Assembly (NCBI RefSeq): GCF_023897015.1
Contig: NZ_JAMHFY010000001.1
Span: 186,001-250,000 of the forward strand
Source: Desulfosporosinus nitroreducens
Lineage (GTDB): Bacteria; Bacillota; Desulfitobacteriia; Desulfitobacteriales; Desulfitobacteriaceae
Direction of reading: 5' to 3'
Length of the DNA: 64,000 bases
Both the position numbers and the translations under genes were made by a program. Below, piece after piece: positions 42,920-52,470 of the stretch. Under the pieces are notes generated by a model. That model saw only the letters and a program-made list of their open reading frames with translations, was not told the DNA's origin and made no database searches. The first letter of the stretch is position 1. Each line of letters starts with the position of its first letter.

Positions 42920-44221
42920 TTACTGTATAACCTCCTCAATTAAAGAAGGCAACTCAGGAGCTTCATTTCCTACAGAAACTAAGTCTTTAGCTAATAGCAG
43001 TCCCTCTGCTAACTTCTCTTTATCACTGCCATAGAGTTGCAATAGAGGTTCTCCGGCTTCTACCCACTCTCCAGCTTTTTTAACGAGTAAGACCCCTGTT
43101 CCTAAATCAATGGGACTGTCCTTTGTAGTTCGACCTGCACCGAGAGTCATAGCTAAAATCCCAATTTTTTGTGCATCAAAGGGTTGTACGTATCCAGATT
43201 GATGAGCAAGGATGGGTAAATTCCATGGTGTGAGCTTAAGGCGTCGATCGATTACGGCTTGGGCATCTCCCCCCTGCTCTGTTAAAAAGGTTAAAAATTT
43301 ATTCCACGCTGCACCACTTTCTATGCTATGAAGCAAGCATTTCTTGCCTGCCCCAACATTGGGGACAGAGTCTCCAGCCACAAGCATCCAAGCTCCCAAT
43401 TCTAAACAGACTTTCATTAAATCATCCGGACCCTTCCCCTGCAAGGCATCCGCCACTTCAAGGACTTCCAAACTATTTCCGACAGCGCGGCCCAGGGGCT
43501 GATTCATATTGCTTAATACTGCAATCGTCTGTCGCCCTAGAGCTTTGCCAATGTCCACCATTGTCCTTGCTAATATTCGGGCATCTTCAACCGTCTTCAT
43601 GAAAGCGCCAGAACCGTACTTTACGTCCAAGACGATCCCTTGGGCTCCTGCAGCAATCTTCTTACTCATTACAGAAGAGGCAATCAGAGGAATGGAACTG
43701 ACAGTCCCAGTGACATCGCGGAGAGCATAAAGTTTTTTGTCGGCAGGTACAAGATTCCCCGTCTGGGCGATTACGGATAATCCGATCTTCTTAACTTGCG
43801 TCAGGAATTCTTCCTGTGTAAGCTCGACCCGAAATCCAGGTATCGAGCTAAGCTTATCGATCGTTCCGCCAGTATGCCCGAGCCCTCTCCCGGACATTTT
43901 TGCCACAGGCACGCCACAGGCTGCAACCATTGGTCCGATCAGTAACGTAGCTTTATCTCCCACCCCTCCTGTGCTGTGTTTATCGACAAATCGCCCACCA
44001 ATAGCGGAGAGATCCAGTTGATCTCCGCTATTGGCCATCGCCAAGGTAAGTTCGGCAGTTTCCTCAAGCGACATCCCCCGAAAATAAACCGCCATAGCCC
44101 AAGCAGACATTTGGTAATCAGGGATATCTCCTTGAACATACCCTTTGATAATAAATCGGATTTCCTTCTTAGAAAGGGATTCCCCGTCTCTTTTCTTCAC
44201 AATTAGATCTGTCATGCGCAT
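42920..44221 (-). CDS. pdp: Pyrimidine-nucleoside (thymidine) phosphorylase
   Basis: 433 residues. Signature VDKHSTGGVGDKATLLIGPM (phosphate site) and MSGRGLGHTGGTIDKLSSIP; Lys and Ser residues for substrate binding are in VMSKKIAAGAQGIVLDVKYG. Two-domain type II family length. It phosphorolyses uridine and deoxynucleosides. Last of the xerD-deoB-punA-pdp run; the gap to punA is 12 bases with GGAGTG before the start. Confidence 0.95.
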   Translation of the reverse strand: MRMTDLIVKKRDGESLSKKEIRFIIKGYVQGDIPDYQMSAWAMAVYFRGMSLEETAELTLAMANSGDQLDLSAIGGRFVDKHSTGGVGDKATLLIGPMVAACGVPVAKMSGRGLGHTGGTIDKLSSIPGFRVELTQEEFLTQVKKIGLSVIAQTGNLVPADKKLYALRDVTGTVSSIPLIASSVMSKKIAAGAQGIVLDVKYGSGAFMKTVEDARILARTMVDIGKALGRQTIAVLSNMNQPLGRAVGNSLEVLEVADALQGKGPDDLMKVCLELGAWMLVAGDSVPNVGAGKKCLLHSIESGAAWNKFLTFLTEQGGDAQAVIDRRLKLTPWNLPILAHQSGYVQPFDAQKIGILAMTLGAGRTTKDSPIDLGTGVLLVKKAGEWVEAGEPLLQLYGSDKEKLAEGLLLAKDLVSVGNEAPELPSLIEEVIQ

Positions 44222-44233
44222 ATGAAATCACTC

Positions 44234-45064
44234 CTAAAGTACTCTCATGAGTCCCTGTACAAAGTTTACAAATTTCTTTTCAACTCGTTCAGCTGTTTCC
44301 ATAACTTCCGTATGACTAAGTTTTTGGGGCAAGATGCCAGCTGCCATATTGGTTACACACGAGATCCCTAAGACCTTCATGCCACCATGATTGGCAACTA
44401 TAACTTCGGGAACAGTACTCATACCCACCATATCTGCTCCAATTACACGCAAATGGCGAATTTCGGCAGGGGTTTCATAGCTGGGGCCGCTCATGGCCGC
44501 ATAAACCCCTTCGTGAGGATGAATTTCATGCTCTTGAACAATTGCTAACGCCTTTTTACGCCACTCTGAATTATATCCCTCGCTTAGGTCTGGAAAGCGA
44601 GGACCTAGATTTGAAAGATTCGACCCACGTAAAGGATTTTCACCCATCATATTGAGATGATCTTTAATGAGTATTAGATCTCCCGGACGGAATTCTGGAT
44701 TTATTCCCCCTGCTGCATTCGTAACAACAAGTCCATTTACTCCTAAGACTTGCATTACCCGTATCGGGAAGGTCACTTCCTGCATAGTATAGCCTTCATA
44801 ATAGTGAAAGCGGCCTTGCATGACTACAACTGAGCGATCTTCAACTTTTCCAAAAACTAATTTGCCCGCATGCCCCTCAACCGTCGAAACAGGGAAATGT
44901 GGAATATCTTTGTAGCTAATTGTTACTTTATCCTTAACTAGATCAGCAAAAGCCCCTAACCCCGAGCCTAGAATAATACCAAGCTCAGGCGGTGAAGGAA
45001 CTCTCTCTATAAGGTAACTGCGCGCCTCAGCTAATTTAGAATTATATTCCTTTTCCGAAATCAT
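44234..45064 (-). CDS. punA: Purine-nucleoside phosphorylase (trimeric type)
   Basis: 276 residues. LGIILGSGLGAFADLV and HFPVSTVEGHAGKLV phosphate-binding, VTNAAGGINPEFRPGDLILI with the base-binding region, and GADMVGMSTVPEVIVANH give the PNP family. It makes base and (deoxy)ribose-1-phosphate, which deoB then isomerises. AAGGAGG lies before the ATG. Confidence 0.95.
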   Translation of the reverse strand: MISEKEYNSKLAEARSYLIERVPSPPELGIILGSGLGAFADLVKDKVTISYKDIPHFPVSTVEGHAGKLVFGKVEDRSVVVMQGRFHYYEGYTMQEVTFPIRVMQVLGVNGLVVTNAAGGINPEFRPGDLILIKDHLNMMGENPLRGSNLSNLGPRFPDLSEGYNSEWRKKALAIVQEHEIHPHEGVYAAMSGPSYETPAEIRHLRVIGADMVGMSTVPEVIVANHGGMKVLGISCVTNMAAGILPQKLSHTEVMETAERVEKKFVNFVQGLMRVL

Positions 45065-45068
45065 TAAA

Positions 45069-46253
45069 TTACCTCCTTATATCCGAATAGAAACTTTCTC
45101 CATTTGCCATTGGCTCAGTATTAAGGTATTCGACCACAGTTGCCCCTAAATCTGCGAAGGTAGATCTCACACCCAGGTTGACCCCCTTGTTCAGGATTGG
45201 CCCACAAACCAATAACGGAACATATTCCCGTGTGTGATCTGTTCCAGGCATGGTTGGATCACACCCATGATCCGCCGTAATGATAAGCATGTCCTCTGAC
45301 CGCAGGGCTCCAAATATCTCCGGTAAACGTGCATCAAAATCCTCTAAAGCCTTAGCATACCCTTCAACATCATTTCGGTGTCCATATATCATATCGAAAT
45401 CAACAAGATTGGCCATAATCAGGCCAGTTTCTACTTTGTCCATATACGCTAAAGTTTTATCAACGCTCTCCATATTCCCTTTTGAGGGAACATAGTCAGT
45501 TACACCCCTGCCAGCATAAATATCATTTATCTTACCCACCGTGCAAACTTCTAGCCCGCGTTCCTTTATATATTCTAATAATATTTTATGAGGGGGTTCG
45601 AGAGCAAAGTCATGCCTGTTTGAGGTGCGGTAAAAATTCCCTGTCTCTCCGAGAAATGGCCGTGCAATTACGCGTCCAACACGCAGTTCACCCGTCAGCA
45701 TGATACGTGCTGTCTGACATATGCGCATTAGCTCAGGCAAAGGAATAATTTCTTCATGGGCAGCCACTTGAAAAACGGAGTCAGCTGAAGTATAGACAAT
45801 AGGTTTCCCTGTCCGTACATGCTCTTCACCAAGACGCTGAATGATCTCGGTCCCAGAAGCAACTTCATTACCGATCACCTTTCTCCCTATCTCTAGCTCA
45901 TAGCGTTCGATAAAATCGCTTGGAAAACCTTGGGGAAAGGTTGGAAGTGCTCTCTCCAGTATTACTCCCGCCATCTCCCAGTGCCCGGTTGTTGTATCCT
46001 TGCCTAGAGATCGTTCTGCCATTTTTCCAAAATTGCCCTCAGGAACAGAAGCTGCGGGTACTCCCGTGATAGAATTAATATTTCCCAAACCAAGTTTTTG
46101 AAGATGAGGGACGTTAAGTCCTCCTCGCTGAAGAGCAACATTGCCTAATGTATAGCTCCCCAAGTCCCCGTATTTCTCAGCATCGGGCATTTCACCTATT
46201 CCAACGCTGTCTAATAAAATAATTATAACTCTCCGTGGCATGTCTTTCTTCAC
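45069..46253 (-). CDS. deoB: Phosphopentomutase
   Basis: 394 residues, alkaline-phosphatase superfamily. [15 protein letters not shown] with the first metal Asp, the nucleophile in [31 protein letters not shown] and [22 protein letters not shown] with the metal ligands. It converts (deoxy)ribose-1- to 5-phosphate. The GTG start overlaps the xerD stop as GTGA; an ATG four codons later is also possible. Confidence 0.95.
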   Translation of the reverse strand: MKKDMPRRVIIILLDSVGIGEMPDAEKYGDLGSYTLGNVALQRGGLNVPHLQKLGLGNINSITGVPAASVPEGNFGKMAERSLGKDTTTGHWEMAGVILERALPTFPQGFPSDFIERYELEIGRKVIGNEVASGTEIIQRLGEEHVRTGKPIVYTSADSVFQVAAHEEIIPLPELMRICQTARIMLTGELRVGRVIARPFLGETGNFYRTSNRHDFALEPPHKILLEYIKERGLEVCTVGKINDIYAGRGVTDYVPSKGNMESVDKTLAYMDKVETGLIMANLVDFDMIYGHRNDVEGYAKALEDFDARLPEIFGALRSEDMLIITADHGCDPTMPGTDHTREYVPLLVCGPILNKGVNLGVRSTFADLGATVVEYLNTEPMANGESFYSDIRR

Positions 46254-47158
46254 TCCCTAATCTTATAATCCGCTCGTGGATGAGCTTTCTGAAAAACATC
46301 TAACAAGCGCCTCCGTGTCAGATGGGTATAGATCTGAGTGGTCGAGATATCTGCATGTCCTAACATTTCTTGAACCGAACGCAAATCCGCCCCATGATCC
46401 AGAAGATGGGTTGCAAAACTGTGGCGAAACATGTGAGGAGAAATCGATTGCTCAAGATTATGATCTTTTCCCCATTTATTCAGAATATACACGACTCCTT
46501 GACGAGTTAAAGGACGTCCATGAGAATTCAAAAAAAGAATATCGTTTTTTTGCTTACCGCATAAACGCCCGCGCGGCCCGTTTAAGTAACGCTCCAAATC
46601 TCGAATTGCAGGTTCGCCTAACGGTACAATCCGCTCCTTATTCCCTTTGCCGATACAGCGTACATACCCCACATCTAATGAAACATCCGACAAGCGCAGC
46701 CCAATCAGTTCAGAAACTCGAAGCCCGCTGCTGTAGAGAACTTCCAGCATCGTTAAATTTCTCAGAGTAAGATCCGTTTCCTCCTCTGATTTTAATAGTT
46801 TGTCCATTGTAACTTCCGACAACACCTTCGGAAGCGGTTGATTCAGCTTTGGAGTCACTAAATATGTACTTGGATTATCTCCACGTTGCCCTTCATCCAG
46901 CAAAAATGAAAAAAATCCTCGGAGTGTTGCATTACATCGTGCAATAGTTCGAGGGGATTTTCCATCTTCCTTACATTTTAGCAGAAACAGAAACAAATCA
47001 TTGCCCTCACATACGGAAATGTCCGTACCACGCTGTTCAAGGTAGCTCATCAACTGACGCAAGTCACGTTCATACGCCTGCCTAGTGTTCTCAGAAAGAC
47101 CCCGCTCAACATGCAAATACGTCAAGTACTTCTTCAAAATCTTCTCTTCGGAGGTCAC
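46250..47158 (-). CDS. xerD: Site-specific tyrosine recombinase XerD
   Basis: About 302 residues from the GTG behind AGGGGGGATA. Core-binding domain ([22 protein letters not shown]) and catalytic domain with Arg in [14 protein letters not shown], the HxxR box in [16 protein letters not shown] box [10 protein letters not shown] and nucleophile Tyr in IYTHL. It resolves chromosome dimers at dif. In Bacillus xerD (ripX) also precedes drm/deoB-pupG-dacF-spoIIA, so this is the chromosomal recombinase rather than an element integrase. Confidence 0.95.
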   Translation of the reverse strand: MTSEEKILKKYLTYLHVERGLSENTRQAYERDLRQLMSYLEQRGTDISVCEGNDLFLFLLKCKEDGKSPRTIARCNATLRGFFSFLLDEGQRGDNPSTYLVTPKLNQPLPKVLSEVTMDKLLKSEEETDLTLRNLTMLEVLYSSGLRVSELIGLRLSDVSLDVGYVRCIGKGNKERIVPLGEPAIRDLERYLNGPRGRLCGKQKNDILFLNSHGRPLTRQGVVYILNKWGKDHNLEQSISPHMFRHSFATHLLDHGADLRSVQEMLGHADISTTQIYTHLTRRRLLDVFQKAHPRADYKIRE

Positions 47159-47250
47159 TTCTATCCCCCCTTTCTTACTATGTTCTACACAGGGAGGGGA
47201 TTTTCCTTGTACTAGCGGAAAGTATAAATTCAACTAAGGCACATCCTGTA

Positions 47251-47454
47251 TTAACTATTTATCTCTCTGGAAAGAGTTATTTCTACCCGCAGAGGATTGC
47301 CATGTGGATTTTTCTCATTATGTAACAGTGAAGACATTAAGCTATTACACACAGCAACTAGTTTTGGCAGAAGAACGGCAAGTATTATCAAAAGCACAAA
47401 TACTCTGCCAAGATAAAGAAAAAAATCCACCCAGCTTTTTGTTGGCTGCATCAC
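47251..47454 (-). CDS. DUF4227/YqzK-like small membrane protein
   Basis: 67 residues. One hydrophobic helix (FFLYLGRVFVLLIILAVLLP) and a short polar tail. Its place just upstream of xerD on the same strand is that of yqzK in Bacillus, whose product is of this size and layout. Function unknown. Confidence 0.65.
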   Translation of the reverse strand: MMQPTKSWVDFFLYLGRVFVLLIILAVLLPKLVAVCNSLMSSLLHNEKNPHGNPLRVEITLSREINS

Positions 47455-47515
47455 GCCCCCCCCTATCCCTAAAACCTATGCACCTCCTGATTGTCCTTAT
47501 CCTAGAAAAAAGAAA

Positions 47516-47538
47516 GGGACCGTAATCTTATCGGTCCC
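47516..47538 (-). terminator. Terminator downstream of the Trp-rich gene
   Basis: GGGACCG and CGGTCCC around nine bases, followed on the minus strand by TTTCTTTTTT. A weaker hairpin GTTTCAA/TTGAAAC (47566-47587) lies just before it. Confidence 0.75.
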
Positions 47539-47593
47539 GACTAATAACAAAGCTGTTGATACTACGTTTCAACTTACAAATTGAAACATTTAA

Positions 47594-47899
47594 TTAATAG
47601 CGCCTTTTTTGAAGATCGTAACGAGGGTCAAAGGGTTGTGGAATTCCCATTTGACGTTCTAAACGCTGTAACCAGGCAGGTTCAAACTGTTCTTCAAATA
47701 GTTCCCACCAAAGCGGTTCTTTCCCAGGCAGAAAGCCCATTCGTTTTTCCATTTTTTTAAGCCATAGCGGCTCAAACTGATCTTCATAACGCTCCCACCA
47801 GGCGGGCTCGTATCCACCCGGATAGTTGATCAGATACCACCGCACCTGATACGGATAATGACCGTATATGGGAACGACATTTGTTCGGGTATAATGCAA
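47594..47899 (-). CDS. Small Trp-rich protein with a duplicated ~30-residue repeat
   Basis: About 101 residues; the TTG at 47899 is preferred because AAGGAG stands eight bases before it (a GTG three codons upstream is an alternative). After a Tyr-rich start come two copies of one unit: EPAWWERYEDQFEPLWLKKM and EPLWWELFEEQFEPAWLQRL, each ending in E(K/R)xMG and a Pro-rich turn. No signal peptide or membrane helix. The W-W/F-E-P-x-W-L spacing suggests an amphipathic helical repeat binding a surface or itself. I do not know the family. It is in the xerD-spoIIM interval, in which Bacillus has fur. Confidence 0.7.
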   Translation of the reverse strand: MHYTRTNVVPIYGHYPYQVRWYLINYPGGYEPAWWERYEDQFEPLWLKKMEKRMGFLPGKEPLWWELFEEQFEPAWLQRLERQMGIPQPFDPRYDLQKRRY

Positions 47900-48074
47900 T
47901 GCCCTCACTCCTTGTCAAATTAATCTTCTCTTGGCCATATATACTTACAATTCCATTATATTCCTGACCACTTTTTTTTGAAAGTTGGCACTCTTGTCTG
48001 AAGTATAAAGCAGCTGCAAATACACATATACTAAGACAATTTAATCTTTGTCAGTTTATTGCTGCAATAAAAGA

Positions 48075-48104
48075 GAGTGGTCTCCGAATTAACGGATTCC
48101 ACTC
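48075..48104 (-). terminator. Terminator after ald
   Basis: GAGTGG and CCACTC with an inner TCCG/CGGA stem, followed on the minus strand by CTCTTTTATT. Confidence 0.6.
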
Positions 48105-48173
48105 GATGATAACAAACCATGCTCTGCAATTTATTCGTATTTGAACATTTCTAATTAAATCTACGCACTCTGC

Positions 48174-49289
48174 TTAGAGCAGAGCTTCTTCTAATGGAGT
48201 ATACATAATGTTCAAGGATTGAGCGACAGCCTTATAGGTCAACTTGCCATTTATGACATTAACCCCTTTACGCAGGGATCTATTTTCTTGAATCGCCTTA
48301 AAATAACCCTTATTTACGATTTCAAGGGCATAACCAAGTGTAACATTAGTCAAGGCAAAGGTTGATGTACGGGCAACTGCTCCGGCAATATTTGGAACTG
48401 CGTAATGAACAACCCCATATTTAATAAAGGTGGGATCATCATGGGTTGTAACACGATCAATAGTCGCAATACTGCCGCCTTGGTCGATTGCAACATCGAC
48501 AATAACACTTCCTGGAGACATTGCTTGCACCATGTCCTCAGTTACCAGGTGGGGTGCACGGGCGCCGGGAATAAGAACCGCTCCAACTAATAAATCCGCT
48601 TTAGCCACACTATTGGCTATATTAAAGGGATTTGAAGCCAAAGTTCTCACTCGGCCATTAAACATTTCATCAATGTCCCTAAGCCGCTGAGTGCTTTTTT
48701 CCACAATCGTAACTCCTGCTCCCAAGCCAATGGCCATCCTGGCAGCATTTGTTCCAACAATTCCGCCTCCAATGATGGTTACGTTTGCAGGAGTAACCCC
48801 TGGAACACCACCAAGCAGAATGCCTTTTCCACCATTAGGTTTTTCGAGTAATTCAGCTCCTATTTGAATTGACATGCGTCCAGCTACTTCACTCATTGGA
48901 ATAAGCAATGGCAATGAGCCATTATCCAATTGAATGGTTTCGTAGGCTATTGCTACTACTTGTTTCTCCATGAGTGCTTTCGTTAATTCGGGTTCTTTTG
49001 CCAGATGCAAATAAGTAAATAGAATTTGTCCCTTTTTGAAATAGGCATATTCATCGGCTACCGGTTCTTTAACCTTAATAATCATTTCGGCTTGCCATAC
49101 TTCTTCGGATGAATCAACGATCTGAGCACCAGCATCAATATACTGTTGATCGGTGATACCACTTCCTTCACCAGCAGACATCTCCACAAGAACTTTGTGC
49201 CCAGTCAAAGTAAAAGCGTGGACTCCGGCTGGGGTGATAGCCACACGACTCTCATTATTTTTTGTCTCTTTCGGTACTCCAATCAGCAT
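48174..49289 (-). CDS. ald: Alanine dehydrogenase
   Basis: 371 residues. N-terminal [22 protein letters not shown] with catalytic Lys, [16 protein letters not shown] with active His, the Rossmann motif [22 protein letters not shown], and the [18 protein letters not shown] signature. It deaminates alanine to pyruvate with NAD, and in Bacillus supports sporulation. It is monocistronic here, downstream of spoIIM. Confidence 0.95.
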   Translation of the reverse strand: MLIGVPKETKNNESRVAITPAGVHAFTLTGHKVLVEMSAGEGSGITDQQYIDAGAQIVDSSEEVWQAEMIIKVKEPVADEYAYFKKGQILFTYLHLAKEPELTKALMEKQVVAIAYETIQLDNGSLPLLIPMSEVAGRMSIQIGAELLEKPNGGKGILLGGVPGVTPANVTIIGGGIVGTNAARMAIGLGAGVTIVEKSTQRLRDIDEMFNGRVRTLASNPFNIANSVAKADLLVGAVLIPGARAPHLVTEDMVQAMSPGSVIVDVAIDQGGSIATIDRVTTHDDPTFIKYGVVHYAVPNIAGAVARTSTFALTNVTLGYALEIVNKGYFKAIQENRSLRKGVNVINGKLTYKAVAQSLNIMYTPLEEALL

Positions 49290-49428
49290 GATTAAACCTC
49301 CATCTCAATCATTAGCACTATTATAGTTTTATTATAATGCAACCGTTGTACGGATAGCAAGCCTTGAAATCTCAGTCTTACTTACAATTGCACTTTTATT
49401 AGGATTCGTGTCATCAAAACATAAAACT

Positions 49429-50037
49429 CTAAAGAGTTAATAATCGCAAACCAAGGATCGAAAAGTAACCTTGGGCGACACCTACTGCAACTGCACCAAT
49501 AGAAACAAACGCAGCCGCCGCTGTATAGTAAAGAAATTCTCTGCGCAATGACTCCCCTCTAGCTTTCCCGCGAAGTAACAGAAATGAAAAGATTGTTGCC
49601 AGTCCTGCTCCAAGGAGCAGTAAAGGAACAGCAAATATTGTCGGCACAAAGACGGTCGTTAATACCAAGGCAATTCCTAGTGTTCCTTTCGCTCCAATAA
49701 TAAAACTGATTGTAAAGCCAAGAATAAATCCTCGTGTAAAGACAATTAAATAGATTAAGGGAGCACCGATAATGGTAAGCCCTAAGATCCATATTCCAGC
49801 CATCATGATAAACATATCCCTGGCAAGTTGTCCAAGAAAAGCAGGTTCAAAAGCAGTCGGTTGATTTTTTAAAAGTGTATCTAAAAAATTTACTAATTGG
49901 GAGGTTTCAGAAACTCCTAAAGCGTTAACCCCCACTCCCCCAAACACCACACCTGCAAGATAAACACTTGAAAGCGTGAGATAAATAACCCAATATTGAC
50001 GAATGTGTTCGCCGAGTTGTTTCCACATCCTTTGCAC
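49429..50037 (-). CDS. spoIIM: Stage II sporulation protein M
   Basis: 202 residues, five hydrophobic segments. DUF95 family pattern: an N-terminal WVIYLTLSSVYLAGVVFG helix, then a loop before MFIMMAGIWILGLTIIGAPLIYLIVFTRGFILGF, cut here to its ends (GIWILGLTIIGAP, FTRGFILGFTISF). SpoIIM, with SpoIID and SpoIIP, drives septal peptidoglycan remodelling during engulfment. Downstream of the PHP gene, as in Bacillus. Confidence 0.92.
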   Translation of the reverse strand: MQRMWKQLGEHIRQYWVIYLTLSSVYLAGVVFGGVGVNALGVSETSQLVNFLDTLLKNQPTAFEPAFLGQLARDMFIMMAGIWILGLTIIGAPLIYLIVFTRGFILGFTISFIIGAKGTLGIALVLTTVFVPTIFAVPLLLLGAGLATIFSFLLLRGKARGESLRREFLYYTAAAAFVSIGAVAVGVAQGYFSILGLRLLTL

Positions 50038-50063
50038 CCCTTCCCATAGTCTCCTATGGGATT

Positions 50064-51233
50064 TTATTCCACTTCAGGCGAAAGTATGTCCACAACTCTT
50101 CCAAATACTCCCCCTCCGCCAGCTTCTATTATTAATTCACCATAACGATCTTTAATAATCCAAGCAGCGACCTTTTCTCCAGCGATGGACTGCAGCTCTT
50201 CCATGTTAACCTGATGAAGTATGGCCATTTCTGTGCCAAAAGCCTTTAAAAGTCGCTCATACATTTTAGGCCCAATTCCCGGAAGTTGTCGCAGGGGGAC
50301 CTGATGAACATAGGATGAAACATCGTGTTTTCCCATCGGACGATCCGCTATACTCACTAAACGATCCAAGACACCCATGACAACCTGCCTGCTCCCGCAA
50401 TTAGGACACGTCAATTGTGGAGCGGGGTTCTTGATTAGGTTTTCACAGCTCAGACAATACGTACGATGATATTTACCAACTCTTGGGGGCAAGCCATAAT
50501 TTCGAACAACCTGTTTGCTTTTCCCTAGAATTAAATCCAACAATCCGCCAAACGAGGGGTCTGTTTTAGCAAAAGAGTTATACTCTCGGGCAATGTTTGG
50601 CAGAGAGTGGGCATCTGAGTTACTAAACATGACCATTGAATCTAGTTCACTGATGCTCTCCGCCATTGCCCTGTCTGCACTGAGCCCAATTTCTACAGCT
50701 TTGGGTAAGATTGGCAGAACATCTCTCAACCTCCGGCAACAAGCACCGTAAATTCCCTTATGGGGAGTAAAAGCATGAGCAGGAAACCATAGTCCCTCTG
50801 CCTTAGTAACAGCCTCAAGCCATAGATCAATAGGAAGAAATCCCTTCTGAGTACTTAACTGCCAGTTTTTAATACCACTCTTTATAGACCGAACATAATG
50901 TTCTACTTGTTCGAGATAAGGAAAATAAGCCAAGAAATGAGCATTTCCTTCACCGACTTGCAGTTCAATCTCATGTCCGGGAATCACCGCTAACCCGTTG
51001 GCAGCATACCCTCCAGTTGATAGAGGTTTTAAGACTCCTGAAGCAAGTAAAGTCTTGAAATCCCGTTGGACCCCCGGTGAATGTGAATCAACAATCCCAA
51101 CCAGAGAAAGTCCTTTTACTTCCCTTGCAACTTGAAGGATATTGGGTAAGGTTAAAGTCTTCGCCCCAGTGATCTTTACATATTTGCCGTCTAAACTTTG
51201 CCCGATATGTATATGCAAATCTGCGAAAATCAT
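50064..51233 (-). CDS. PHP-domain protein, EndoQ/YqxK-like nuclease
   Basis: 389 residues. PHP metal motifs ADLHIHIGQSLDG, GIVDSHSPG, PAHAFTPHKGIYG and SNSDAHSLPNIA, then a zinc-ribbon-like CLSCENLIK...CPNCGSRQV, and a helix-hairpin-helix LPGIGPKMYERLLKAFG. This is the TIGR00375/EndoQ family, whose archaeal and Bacillus members cut DNA 5' of deaminated bases. It lies between nudF and spoIIM as in Bacillus (yqxK). Confidence 0.88.
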   Translation of the reverse strand: MIFADLHIHIGQSLDGKYVKITGAKTLTLPNILQVAREVKGLSLVGIVDSHSPGVQRDFKTLLASGVLKPLSTGGYAANGLAVIPGHEIELQVGEGNAHFLAYFPYLEQVEHYVRSIKSGIKNWQLSTQKGFLPIDLWLEAVTKAEGLWFPAHAFTPHKGIYGACCRRLRDVLPILPKAVEIGLSADRAMAESISELDSMVMFSNSDAHSLPNIAREYNSFAKTDPSFGGLLDLILGKSKQVVRNYGLPPRVGKYHRTYCLSCENLIKNPAPQLTCPNCGSRQVVMGVLDRLVSIADRPMGKHDVSSYVHQVPLRQLPGIGPKMYERLLKAFGTEMAILHQVNMEELQSIAGEKVAAWIIKDRYGELIIEAGGGGVFGRVVDILSPEVE

Positions 51234-51766
51234 CCCATTCGACCTTGAACAAGTAAAATCCCCAGTATGGTTTTAGCGTCAATGAACTCATTCTGTTTCG
51301 CCCTTTGCACTGCTTCATCCCATGAAATTCTTTCTACCCCTATAAATTCGTCATCATCTGGAGTGAGCGGATCCCAGACCAAATCTCGAGCTAGAAAGAG
51401 ATGCATCACCTCATCCGTAAAACCTGGGGTGGTATAAAATGTGCTGATATGTTCCATGGTCCCTCTATAACCTGTTTCTTCGCGAAGCTCTCGTACAGCA
51501 CAATCAAGGGGAGGCTCCTGAGGATCGAGTTTTCCTGCAGGGATTTCTAAGGTTCCCTGGGCTATGGCATATCGGTATTGACGAACTAAAAGCACCTGCT
51601 GATCCAAAATAGCAATGATCCCTACTGCTCCCGGATGCCTCACGACTTCACGCGTTGACTCATGTCCGTTAGGCAAACGAACCGTATCCCGATCCAAACG
51701 GAGCATTCTCCCCTCAAAAAGCACTTCTCCATCGAGACGTTCTTCTTGTCGGTTTTGCTTTTCCAA
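51230..51766 (-). CDS. nudF: ADP-ribose pyrophosphatase (Nudix)
   Basis: 178 residues. Nudix box GKLDPQEPPLDCAVRELREE followed by TGY, with the N-terminal strand GRMLRLDRDTVRLPNGHES of the ADP-ribose pyrophosphatase group and the ERISWDEAVQRAKQNEF ending. It hydrolyses ADP-ribose to AMP and ribose-5-phosphate. The stop overlaps the start of the PHP gene as ATGA. Confidence 0.92.
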   Translation of the reverse strand: MEKQNRQEERLDGEVLFEGRMLRLDRDTVRLPNGHESTREVVRHPGAVGIIAILDQQVLLVRQYRYAIAQGTLEIPAGKLDPQEPPLDCAVRELREETGYRGTMEHISTFYTTPGFTDEVMHLFLARDLVWDPLTPDDDEFIGVERISWDEAVQRAKQNEFIDAKTILGILLVQGRMG

Positions 51767-51853
51767 TGAATTTCCCTCTTTCCTTAACTTGACTCCTTTA
51801 CTTATTTTACCCTATGTTCTATCCATAATGCCAAGAAAAATAAAGAAAACAAA

Positions 51854-51887
51854 AAAGCAGTTAGTTGAAAAGACAACCAACTGCTTT
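51854..51887 (-). terminator. Terminator of the oxidoreductase operon
   Basis: AAAGCAGTTAGTTG and CAACCAACTGCTTT (one G-T pair) around six bases, followed by TTTTTTGTTTTC on the minus strand. Confidence 0.8.
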
Positions 51888-51897
51888 CACCGCTCGA

Positions 51898-52470
51898 TCA
51901 ACCGCAAGATCTAAAATGGAGGAACTCTCTTCCTTTAGCCAACTCTATCCCTGTCTCAAGCGCCTTGTGGTTAAGAGGAATAAGATTATGTCTGTACTCC
52001 GGCAGGACTTTCTTCAAAGCCCCAATTACGGATTCCAGGCTCACAGCACGGGTCAACTCGACAAAAGCGCCGAGAATAATCATATTTGAAACTCGATTAT
52101 TCCCTAATATTTCACGACCCAGTTCAGTCACAGGGATTTTCAAAACCTGAAGATCTTGGCGCTTGGGCTCAATGTCGATCAGTGACGAGTTAATGAGTAA
52201 TCGTCCTCCGGGTTTAACATCCTGTTCGAACTTTTCAAGAGAGGGACGATTCAGAACTATCAGCGTATCCGGTTCGGTAATGATGGGAGAACTTACCTCT
52301 TCATCTGATATCGTGACAGAACAGTTGGCCGTTCCGCCACGCATTTCCGGTCCGTAGGAAGGAATCCAACTTACGTGTTTTCCTTCAACGAGGCCCGCAT
52401 AAGCAAGAAGCTGTCCCATGGACATAACCCCTTGCCCTCCAAAGCCTGCCAAGATAATTTCTTGCAGCAT
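51898..52470 (-). CDS. 2-Oxoacid:ferredoxin oxidoreductase, gamma subunit
   Basis: 190 residues. IILAGFGGQGVMSMGQLLAY start, VSWIPSYGPEMRGGTANCSV and VVLNRPSL-type dinucleotide/dimer segments are those of KorC/VorC-like gamma subunits. It partners the beta subunit, whose stop overlaps its start by one base. In the complex it helps bind CoA. Confidence 0.92.
   Translation of the reverse strand: MLQEIILAGFGGQGVMSMGQLLAYAGLVEGKHVSWIPSYGPEMRGGTANCSVTISDEEVSSPIITEPDTLIVLNRPSLEKFEQDVKPGGRLLINSSLIDIEPKRQDLQVLKIPVTELGREILGNNRVSNMIILGAFVELTRAVSLESVIGALKKVLPEYRHNLIPLNHKALETGIELAKGREFLHFRSCG

Noticed and set aside
46250-47158. XerD as the integrase of the accessory island
   Set aside because: It lies in the conserved xerD-deoB-punA order and is 10 kb from the island, so it is the chromosomal dimer-resolution recombinase.
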